Both the position numbers and the translations under genes were made by a program. Below are positions 56,587 through 64,000 of a stretch of DNA of 64,000 bases, piece after piece. The notes under the pieces were generated by a model. It was given only the letters and a program-made list of their open reading frames with translations. It was not told where the DNA came from and made no database searches. The stretch is from NCBI GenBank assembly GCA_937959265.1, contig CALGMA010000020.1:82473-146472 (forward strand). The letters run 5' to 3'. Position 1 is the stretch's first letter; the number at the start of each line of letters is the position of its first letter. Source of the DNA: an uncultured Anaerolineae bacterium. Lineage in GTDB: Bacteria > Chloroflexota > Anaerolineae > J036 > Brachytrichaceae.

Positions 56587-58287
56587 ATGAACAAGACTAC
56601 AAGTCGTCGCCAGTTTTTAAAGCTACTGGCCGGATCTTCTGCTGTTGGCGCTTTGGTTGCATGTACGGCGCCAACAGCGCCTGGCGAAGGAGCTCAGGTA
56701 CCGGCAGCGTCTGTCGGTGGAGAGCTAGACGCGACTTCTCAAGCAGTGGTGGATAGCGGGCCTCGTGTAGGTGGTACCTACCGCATCGTCGCGGGTGGTG
56801 ATTTTGTGAAAACCCTAGATCCCGGGTCAGCAGAGGCCTTTGAGGATTGGTGGAGCGTGGGCCAGCTACTGTTCAACATGCCTTATGCCTTTGATCGTGA
56901 GGGGAATTTCTATCCCGATTTGGCAGCCGATCTGCCTAAAATCAGTGATGATGGCAAAGTGTATACCATCCCACTGCGTAAGGGCGTAAAGTTTCACAAT
57001 GGCCGAGAGATGACTGCTGAGGATGTCAAATTTACGTTTGAGCGTCAGCTCTGGCCGGAGGTGTATAGCTGGGGTAAGTCCTATCTAAATACAATCGTCG
57101 GTGCCCAGGACGTGCTCGATGGCAAGACGAAAGATCTGGTAGGGGTCAAAGTTACAGATCCTTATACAGTTGAGATAACCTTGGATCGTCCCCAAGCAGT
57201 CTTTGCGGCCTTGATGTCCATCACGATATTTGGCGTTGTGCCAAAGCAAGAGGTTTTGGAAGCTGGCCAAGACTGGGGCACGAAAGTTGTGATTGGGACT
57301 GGACCGTTCAAATTCGTTGAATGGCAACCGCAACAACGCGCTGTATTCGAACGCAGTCCTGTCTACTTCAAGCCGGGAAAGCCGTATCTTGATCGTGTTG
57401 AGCTGAACTTGAATATTGAGGAATCAGTTAGGTTGCTACGATGGGAGAGCGGCGAAGCAGACTTCCTTATCGGTATTCCACCTGCCGAGTTACCGCGTAT
57501 CCTTGCTGACGAGAGCTTGAAAGATGTAGTACGTACGACACCAACGATGGCCGTTCATCGTTTCAATATCCACATGACGGCGAAGCCGTTGGACAATCTG
57601 AAAGTGCGGCAGGCAATTGCATGTGCGATTGACAAAAACGCAGTTGTCAAAGCAACGGGTGCGCCGCATGTGGTGACGGACAGTGTGTTTGCAAGAGCGA
57701 TGCCTCAGTTTGATCCTAACTTCAAGAGTGAATATCAGTATGACCCTGAAAGAGCCAAAGCGTTGCTAAGGGAGGCAGGCTATGAAGGCGGCGTTAGCGT
57801 TGGCAAGATCCTGGGGGGATCAACCAAGGCTTCGCCAGAAATAGAGGTTATTCATGCGCAACTGAAGGCTGTGGGCATCGAATCGGAGATTGTGCTTGGT
57901 CTCTATAATTCGCCCGAGGTGACCGATCGACTTAAGAGTGGTGACATCACACTTCACATTTTGAGCTGGGTTGCGAGCTATCCAGATGGTTATGACTACG
58001 CGGCACCACTGTTCACTTGTAGAGCTCGTGAAGCCTTCAACCGAAGTGATTACTGCAACCCGAGAATTGATGAATTGCTGGATAAGGCGGAGGGTTTGCC
58101 GTTAACGTCTCCTGAGCGGATCGCTGCCTACCGCGAGATGAACAATATCCTGGTCAATCAGGATGTTCAGTCAGTGCCGTTGTTCAATCGTCAGGCCTTT
58201 CAATTGAGTTCTAGGCGGGTGCGCAACGACTTCTTGCATCCAATTTACAGTTTACCCGTGCTAGAAGATGCTTGGATCGAAGGGTAG
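56587..58287 (+). CDS. ABC transporter substrate-binding protein, family 5 (Tat/lipoprotein signal)
   Basis: MNKTTSRRQFLKLLAGSSAVGALVACTAP (twin Arg, lipobox); GREMTAEDVKFTFERQLWPE; LDRPQAVFAALMS. Confidence 0.9.
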   Translation: MNKTTSRRQFLKLLAGSSAVGALVACTAPTAPGEGAQVPAASVGGELDATSQAVVDSGPRVGGTYRIVAGGDFVKTLDPGSAEAFEDWWSVGQLLFNMPYAFDREGNFYPDLAADLPKISDDGKVYTIPLRKGVKFHNGREMTAEDVKFTFERQLWPEVYSWGKSYLNTIVGAQDVLDGKTKDLVGVKVTDPYTVEITLDRPQAVFAALMSITIFGVVPKQEVLEAGQDWGTKVVIGTGPFKFVEWQPQQRAVFERSPVYFKPGKPYLDRVELNLNIEESVRLLRWESGEADFLIGIPPAELPRILADESLKDVVRTTPTMAVHRFNIHMTAKPLDNLKVRQAIACAIDKNAVVKATGAPHVVTDSVFARAMPQFDPNFKSEYQYDPERAKALLREAGYEGGVSVGKILGGSTKASPEIEVIHAQLKAVGIESEIVLGLYNSPEVTDRLKSGDITLHILSWVASYPDGYDYAAPLFTCRAREAFNRSDYCNPRIDELLDKAEGLPLTSPERIAAYREMNNILVNQDVQSVPLFNRQAFQLSSRRVRNDFLHPIYSLPVLEDAWIEG

Positions 58288-58295
58288 CCGATGAA

Positions 58296-59195
58296 ATGCA
58301 GGCGCAAGCAGCTTTGCCCAGAATTGAGGAGTCCATTCCGGCGTCGCACACGTGGCTAAGTGGAGTCGGGCGTCGATTCCTACAGCAGCGAATGGCTGTG
58401 TTAGCCGGAGTCGTATTGCTCGTGATCTTACTGAGTACGCTGCTTGCGCCTGTGATTGCGCCCTACGATCCCGAACGGATATTCCCTGAGGGTCTAGGGA
58501 ATCCGCTCCCACCGAATGAGATGTTTTGGCTCGGCACGGATGGCCGTGGACGTGACCTGCTGAGTCGTCTATTGTGGGGCGGTCGCATCTCATTAGTAGT
58601 TGGAATCACGGCTAGTACGGTGGCGTTGTCCGTAGCAGTGCTCGTGGGTGGATTGGCAGGATTCCTTGGTAGTCGAGTGGATTATCTCATCATGCGTCTG
58701 GTTGATCTGATGATGAGCATTCCATCGTTCTTTGTGATCTTGTTGTTGGTTGCTTTGCTTAGACCTAGTCCACTCGCCGTGATATTCGTCATCGTGCTAT
58801 TTGGCTGGCCGTACCCTACGCGCGTGTTTCGCTCAGAGGTGCTTTCAGTGCGACGCCGCGACTTCATTTTGGCAGCCCAAAGCTTGGGTGCTCCCACGAG
58901 CATGATCTTCGTTCGTCATCTCCTCCCACACGTGCTTCCATTACTAATCGTCTATCTGTCTCTCAGCATCCCGGGAGCTATTTTCACCGAGACGACTTTG
59001 AGCTACCTTGGTCTTGGAGTGCCACCGCCCACTCCAACGTGGGGGTCAATGGTGCTTGATGGACAACCCTATTATCGCGTCGCGCCATGGTTGGTGCTGT
59101 TCCCTGGTCTGGCCATTATGCTCACCGGCGTGTGTTTCAACCTTGTCGGTAACGGCTTACGTGAGGCCATAGATCCTGTCAGGAGAGAAAGATGA
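58296..59195 (+). CDS. ABC transporter permease (DppC-like)
   Basis: NEMFWLGTDGRGRDLLSRLLWGGRISLVVGI; VRRRDFILAAQSLGAPTSMIFVRHLLPH. Confidence 0.93.
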   Translation: MQAQAALPRIEESIPASHTWLSGVGRRFLQQRMAVLAGVVLLVILLSTLLAPVIAPYDPERIFPEGLGNPLPPNEMFWLGTDGRGRDLLSRLLWGGRISLVVGITASTVALSVAVLVGGLAGFLGSRVDYLIMRLVDLMMSIPSFFVILLLVALLRPSPLAVIFVIVLFGWPYPTRVFRSEVLSVRRRDFILAAQSLGAPTSMIFVRHLLPHVLPLLIVYLSLSIPGAIFTETTLSYLGLGVPPPTPTWGSMVLDGQPYYRVAPWLVLFPGLAIMLTGVCFNLVGNGLREAIDPVRRER

Positions 59196-60115
59196 TCCGA
59201 TATCTCACGCGTAGGATTCTCTGGGTGCTGATAACCCTGCTGTGCGTTTCGGTCATCACTTTTACTTTAGTGCTCTCGGCCCCTGGAGACCCAGCACGAG
59301 CGTTGGCGGGTTCCCGAGCCGATGACTTGGCGTTGAGCCAGGTGCGCGAACAATACGGATTAGACCAGCCAATCTATATCCAGTATGTGCGCTATATGAG
59401 GCGTCTGCTGGTTGGAGACTTGGGCTATTCGTATGCTTACAATCGTCCTGTTGCAGAAGAGCTTTTTGAAAAGCTGCGTCCTACCGCGTTGCTAGCGCTT
59501 TCGATCGTCGTCGTCGCGATGCTGATAGGCATTCCGTTGGGGATATTCACAGCTCAGCGTAGTCAATCCACAATCGGTCAGGCGGTAAACATCGTCGGAC
59601 TCATGACGATTTCGATTCCTGCATTCGTGTTCGGGTTGCTGCTAATCTACGTACTGGGATACAGCTTGCGCTGGTTTCCGATCGGGGGATATGGTTCTGT
59701 CAATCACCTGGTTCTTCCGACGTTGACTGTCGCCATACCGTGGTCGGTGTGGTACGCGAATATCTTGCGGACGAATCTGCTCAGCCTTGCCCACAGTGAC
59801 TTTGTGCGCACTGCCCATGCCAAAGGGTTGCAAAAGTGGGCCGTCATCTTGCGTCACGCGTTGCCCAATGCACTTGCGCCGGTGTTAACGATGGTAAGCA
59901 TGGATCTCGCTGCACTGCTTACTGGTCTGGCTATCGTCGAATATGTCTTCAATTGGCCGGGTGTCGGTTGGATGGCAGTGCGGGCCGCTTTGAGTCGTGA
60001 CATTCCTGTCATCATGGCAGCTGTCTTGCTGGGAGGACTGTTTATTGGATTGGGCAACTTGGTTGCTGATTTACTCGTCGCACGCCTGGATCCACGCGTG
60101 CAGTTGGATAACTGA
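59192..60115 (+). CDS. ABC transporter permease (DppB-like)
   Basis: MIRYLTRRILWVLITLLCVSVITFTLVLSAPGDPA; DFVRTAHAKGLQKWAVILRHALPNALAPVL. Confidence 0.93.
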   Translation: MIRYLTRRILWVLITLLCVSVITFTLVLSAPGDPARALAGSRADDLALSQVREQYGLDQPIYIQYVRYMRRLLVGDLGYSYAYNRPVAEELFEKLRPTALLALSIVVVAMLIGIPLGIFTAQRSQSTIGQAVNIVGLMTISIPAFVFGLLLIYVLGYSLRWFPIGGYGSVNHLVLPTLTVAIPWSVWYANILRTNLLSLAHSDFVRTAHAKGLQKWAVILRHALPNALAPVLTMVSMDLAALLTGLAIVEYVFNWPGVGWMAVRAALSRDIPVIMAAVLLGGLFIGLGNLVADLLVARLDPRVQLDN

Positions 60116-60119
60116 ACTT

Positions 60120-62150
60120 ATGGAAGAGCTCCACTTTCTGTATCCCGTAGAAGGCGTAAGGCTCGTTAAGAACGTCATGATCCCGATGCGTGACGGTATA
60201 CACCTGGCAGCAGATCTCTACATGCCGCACGGTGACGCAGCAACACAGGGGAAGAATAAGTTCCCGGTGGTCATGGATTACATCCCTTATCGAAAGGATG
60301 AAGTGAATCCTAGCTATGACTACTATTCCTTTCTACCAAGACATGGCTATGTTGTGGCGCGCGTAGATATTCGTGGCACTGGGGCATCAGAGGGGGTGAA
60401 TGTAGACGAATATACCCTGCAAGAACAGCTAGATGGCTACGATGCTATCGAGTGGTTGGCTGTCCAGCCATGGTGTGATGGTCACGTCAACATGATGGGC
60501 ATCAGCTACGGTGGTTTCACATGCTTGCAGGTTGCCTCACACGCGCCGCCTCACTTAACCAGCATCATTCCGGTAGATTTCACTGATGATCGGTATACCG
60601 ACGATTGTCACTATCGTGGTGGCCTCATGCGCAAGTATTACGACATCGGTCATTACGGAAACATGATGATCGTCTATAACGCCATGCCGCCGCACATGGA
60701 ATGGGCCGGGGAACGATGGGCAGAGCTGTGGGAACAGCACCTGAGCCAGAACGAGCCTTATATTCTCAAGTGGTTCAAACACCAGACCGATGGCGATTAC
60801 TGGCGACCGGGATCCGTACGTGACTTCCCAGAGCAAATCAAGTGTCCGGTATTTATGATCGGTGGTTGGAAGGATGGCTATACGAATCCGCCTCTCCGTC
60901 TGATGCAGGCTCTAAAGGTGCCGTGTAAGGTGCTGATTGGCCCTTGGAATCACGCCATGCCGGACGTCGGAGTTCCCGGTCCGCGTATTGACTATTTGCA
61001 CGAGGTTGTGCGATGGTTGGATTACTGGTGCAAAGGAGAACAAAATGGTGTGATGGACGAGCCACCATTGGTCTTCTACATGCAGCATTACCAAGAGCCG
61101 ATTGTGGATCGTTTGGAAAGTCAGGGCGAGTGGCGCGCCGAGGTGAGTTGGCCACCTCCGGGTTTTGCTCAAAAAACACTCTACATGTCTGCCAGTGGCT
61201 CCTTGGTGGACTCAGCTCCTCATTCATCAGGCCATCATGCATTTGATTACAACCCAACCGTAGGCATTATGGGTGGCCTTTGGTCGGGCGGTCTGCCTTT
61301 TGGTCTGCCTGGTGATCAACGATTAGACGAGGCATACTCCCTGGTATACACAACTGAGCCACTCGAAGAAGATGTCTACATCGTGGGCAATCCACACGCT
61401 GTATTGTTCGTTTCGTCTACATCATCTGTGATTGGCTTTGTGGCGAGCCTCTGTGATGTAGCACCCGATGGTACTTCGCACTTGGTCGCCAAAGGTATGT
61501 TGAACGCAACACGTCGCAAGTCTATGCGTGAACCTGAACCTTTAGTACCAGGCGAAGTTTACAAGCTAGATATCCAGATCGACTGCACCGCTTGGAAGTT
61601 TCAAAAAGGGCATAGAATCCGCCTGAGTGTAGCGAGCGGTGACTGGCCAAATGTTTGGCCCACGCCGGATCTGGCGACGAACAAAGTACATTTTGGCGGA
61701 GTGACGCCTTCGAGGCTCATACTGCCAACCGTACCTGCGCAGGGGAGTGCTAAGCCGCCTGAGTTCCTGCCGTCTCGGCAAACGAGGATGCGACATGCCG
61801 ATTCAGTGTGTCCTCCTGTGTGGCAAACGACGATGAACATGCTCAACGGGTATATCGCTGTCACAATCGTCAACGAGGGCGAAAGCCGTTTGAACGAATA
61901 TACGGTGATGCAACGCAAGCTGTCTGTGAGATGCGAGGTTGATCCGCGCAATCCTGCTAATGCTAGTGCGCACGGTCAGACGATGCTTGGCATTGTGCGT
62001 TCGAATCAGACGATACGTGGTACAAGCGATGTTGTTGTGCAAGCCTCACAGACACACTTCCATGTGACGATTGATCTGGAAGTCCGCGTGAATGATGCGC
62101 TTCATTTTAGCAAGCGTTGGGTGGAGACGATTCGTCGCGAGTTACTCTGA
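60120..62150 (+). CDS. CocE/NonD family hydrolase
   Basis: MIPMRDGIHLAADLYMPHG; VARVDIRGTGASEGVNVDEYTLQEQLDGYDAIEWLAVQPWCDGHVNMMGISYGGFTCLQVA. Confidence 0.92.
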   Translation: MEELHFLYPVEGVRLVKNVMIPMRDGIHLAADLYMPHGDAATQGKNKFPVVMDYIPYRKDEVNPSYDYYSFLPRHGYVVARVDIRGTGASEGVNVDEYTLQEQLDGYDAIEWLAVQPWCDGHVNMMGISYGGFTCLQVASHAPPHLTSIIPVDFTDDRYTDDCHYRGGLMRKYYDIGHYGNMMIVYNAMPPHMEWAGERWAELWEQHLSQNEPYILKWFKHQTDGDYWRPGSVRDFPEQIKCPVFMIGGWKDGYTNPPLRLMQALKVPCKVLIGPWNHAMPDVGVPGPRIDYLHEVVRWLDYWCKGEQNGVMDEPPLVFYMQHYQEPIVDRLESQGEWRAEVSWPPPGFAQKTLYMSASGSLVDSAPHSSGHHAFDYNPTVGIMGGLWSGGLPFGLPGDQRLDEAYSLVYTTEPLEEDVYIVGNPHAVLFVSSTSSVIGFVASLCDVAPDGTSHLVAKGMLNATRRKSMREPEPLVPGEVYKLDIQIDCTAWKFQKGHRIRLSVASGDWPNVWPTPDLATNKVHFGGVTPSRLILPTVPAQGSAKPPEFLPSRQTRMRHADSVCPPVWQTTMNMLNGYIAVTIVNEGESRLNEYTVMQRKLSVRCEVDPRNPANASAHGQTMLGIVRSNQTIRGTSDVVVQASQTHFHVTIDLEVRVNDALHFSKRWVETIRRELL

Positions 62151-62224
62151 AATTGCCTGCCACAAGGAGCGCATTTCTCGTAGGGATAGGCCCATATACT
62201 TACCCGGCATCGTTTGGGGATAAT

Positions 62225-62250
62225 GTGGGCGACCACGCATGGTCGCCCAC
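62225..62250. other. Hairpin GTGGGCGACCA-CGCA-TGGTCGCCCAC
   Basis: Perfect 11-bp stem, 4-nt loop. Confidence 0.7.
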
Positions 62251-62286
62251 ATCTACGCATAAACATGCCTCGCAAAGGTCGAAGAT

Positions 62287-62415
62287 ATGAGGCTCCAAGA
62301 CAAAGTCTGCATCATCACCGGCGCCGGCTCGAGCATCGGGCGCAGCGCGGCGCTCTTGTTTGCCGAACACGGCGCGAAGTTGGTGCTGGTGGATCGTGAC
62401 CTGGATGGGGCGTGA
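62287..62415 (+). pseudogene. Truncated short-chain dehydrogenase (N-terminal fragment)
   Basis: MRLQDKVCIITGAGSSIGRSAALLFAEHGAKLVLVDRDLDGA*; stops after the first beta-alpha-beta unit. Confidence 0.75.
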
Positions 62416-62543
62416 GCACCCTGGTGACCTGAGCCGAAAATTGTAGCCAAGCGGGATGAAAGGGTAGCACCACAAGCTAACGTGGAGCTATCTGCACCGA
62501 ATGCTAAAGCGCAATAGCTCATCAATAGTCCACACATGATCGG

Positions 62544-62819
62544 TCAAGTCGGCAGCCATAGCCGGAGTTGCATCCAGGGTGGCAGCACAGCACAGAAGTT
62601 GTAGACCGCGCCCATCCAGAACATAGCCGCTTCGACGCACGCTGCCATGCGAGTGGGACAACGCGAGCGACGAAACAAGGCTGGCATCCTGGTGCGAAGG
62701 GTTGCGTTCGACCGCTCAACGTAGACGGTGTTGATCACGCCCAATCCGACTTGCGTCATGTGCATAATGGACTCGGCAGTCTGCATACAGCCGTGCGCCA
62801 GCCGACGCTCGACCGACAA
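62544..62819 (-). pseudogene. IS1-like transposase C-terminal remnant
   Basis: GVINTVYVERSNATLRTRMPALFRRSRCPTRMAACVEAAMF resembles the IS1-type VERxNxTLRxRxxxLxRR C-terminal region. Confidence 0.5.
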
Positions 62820-62857
62820 GGAGTATCAGAATAACCGTGTAAATGGCGATTGATGAT

Positions 62858-63895
62858 TCACGGTTGATCGACAGGCACACGATCTGGAAAGTAGATGGCG
62901 AATTGCTGCAATGCCTGCTTCCAATGCTTGATCGGCATTGTCCATTTTTGGCTGGCGTTGTCCAGCGCCAGATACAACAACTTAAAAATCGCCTCATCGT
63001 TGGGGAACAAGGTGCGATTTTTCGTGATAGGTCGAATCGAGGCATTCACCGATTCAATGGCGTGGGTGGTGTAGATCGTCCGGCGAATGTCGTCGGGAAA
63101 CTTGAAGAACGGCACCACGTTTGACCACACGTTGCGCCCGGATTTGGCAATCATGGCCCCTTCGGGCCACTTTCGGATATTGGGCGCCCTACTGTTTGTC
63201 GAAATCATCGAGCTGTCTGTCAGCTTCCTAGGCGTTGGGCGCGGTGGAGATCGGCTTGAGGTCGGCAGCCCCCTCCCGCAGGTGCGGACGTTCCGCCTTT
63301 ATTTCACTGTAGGCCACTGGACGGGTTGACGAACGGATGAAGTGCACAATGCACAACTGAACTTCTGTGTGCGGAAGCACCGATTGAATCGCTTCCGGAA
63401 AGCCTTTCAATCCATCCACGCAGGCAATCCGAATGTCGCGCACACCACGGTTCTTGAGGTCATTCAGCACCCCCCAGCCAGAACTTCGCCCCCGCGGATT
63501 CGCACGCCCAGAAGCCCAACACTGCCTTTTTGCCGGACAGGTTCACACCGATCACGACATAGATCACACGTGTTGTCACTTGCGCACCCGTGCGTGCTTT
63601 GAGGCGCAAGCCGTCCAGATACACGATTGGATACACCTCATCCAGCCGCCGGCTCTGCCAGGCACGCACCTCGTCGGTGACGATATCGGTGATGGATGAA
63701 ATCAGCTCGACTGACACCTCAACGCCGTAGATGGACTGGAGAGGTTCGCGGATCTGGTCTTGCGTCAGTCCGCGCGCATACAGTGAGATGATCAGGTCAT
63801 CGAACTTCCCCAGCCAGCGTTTGTGCTTGGGCACCCAGATCGGCTCAAACGACGCCTGGCTGTCAGGAACGGGCGAGAATGTCCAGAAAGTGCCG
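62858..63895 (-). pseudogene. IS256-family (Mutator-like) transposase, frameshifted and 5'-truncated
   Basis: Pieces in two frames: KFDDLIISLYARGLTQDQI...VYLDGLRLKAR / VLNDLKNRGVRDIRIACVDGLKGFPEAI / FPDDIRRTIYTTHAIESVNASIRPITKNRTLFPNDEAIFKLLYLAL; frame broken at a G6 run (about 63468) and by stops near 63210-63230. Confidence 0.85.
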
Positions 63896-64000
63896 TGTTA
63901 AAAAGTCCACTTTTTGCCGGTAAGAATGTCCTCCGCAGAGGAGGACGAGATGATCAGCAGGGAGGACTTTGTGAAGATCAAAGCGATGCATAAGGCGGGG
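63896..64000 (+). mobile_element. Left end of an IS21-like element with start of an IstA-like ORF (runs off the window)
   Basis: TGTTAAAAAGTCCACTTTTTGCCG terminal-type sequence; RBS gagga then ATG 63950: MISREDFVKIKAMHKAG. Confidence 0.6.

Noticed and set aside
63460-63480. G6 run in the IS256 transposase as a programmed frameshift site
   Set aside because: Additional in-frame stops and a second frame break downstream (about 63210-63230) indicate simple decay.

Overview
High-GC bacterial window, probably Chloroflexota-like by gene style (inference only). About 4.6-23.9 kb is a long co-directional catabolic cluster headed by a GntR/UTRA regulator. It encodes four lipocalin-like proteins, a DUF3891-like protein, two paralogous Rieske-oxygenase-like proteins, an alpha/beta hydrolase, a protein resembling red chlorophyll catabolite reductase / bilin reductases, two aldehyde dehydrogenases, an HMG-CoA-lyase-like enzyme, a LeuC/LeuD-like hydratase, a class III CoA-transferase, a hydantoinase-like amidohydrolase and an acyl-CoA dehydrogenase. 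The main observation is that the two Rieske paralogs are reciprocally degenerate. The first (8440-9486) keeps the mononuclear Fe triad (D143/H146/H151 and D271) but has lost all Rieske [2Fe-2S] ligands. The second (10547-11608) keeps the Rieske ligands (C46/H48/C65/H68) but has lost all mononuclear-iron ligands. This suggests an obligate heteromeric 'split' Rieske oxygenase. Together with the RCCR-like and lipocalin-like genes and a plausible imide/maleate-type lower pathway, I propose a bacterial tetrapyrrole (chlorophyll-type) breakdown system; this substrate assignment is a hypothesis. The rest of the window has a glycoside hydrolase and sugar genes, gcvH/gcvPA, an exopolysaccharide locus with a degenerate BY-kinase homolog, dprA, tRNA-Arg(UCU), an ABC exporter, a PPi-type phosphofructokinase, methylmalonyl-CoA mutase, a LacI/GH4 pair, a compositionally distinct ABC-transporter/CocE-hydrolase island, and a nested, decayed IS cluster at the right end.
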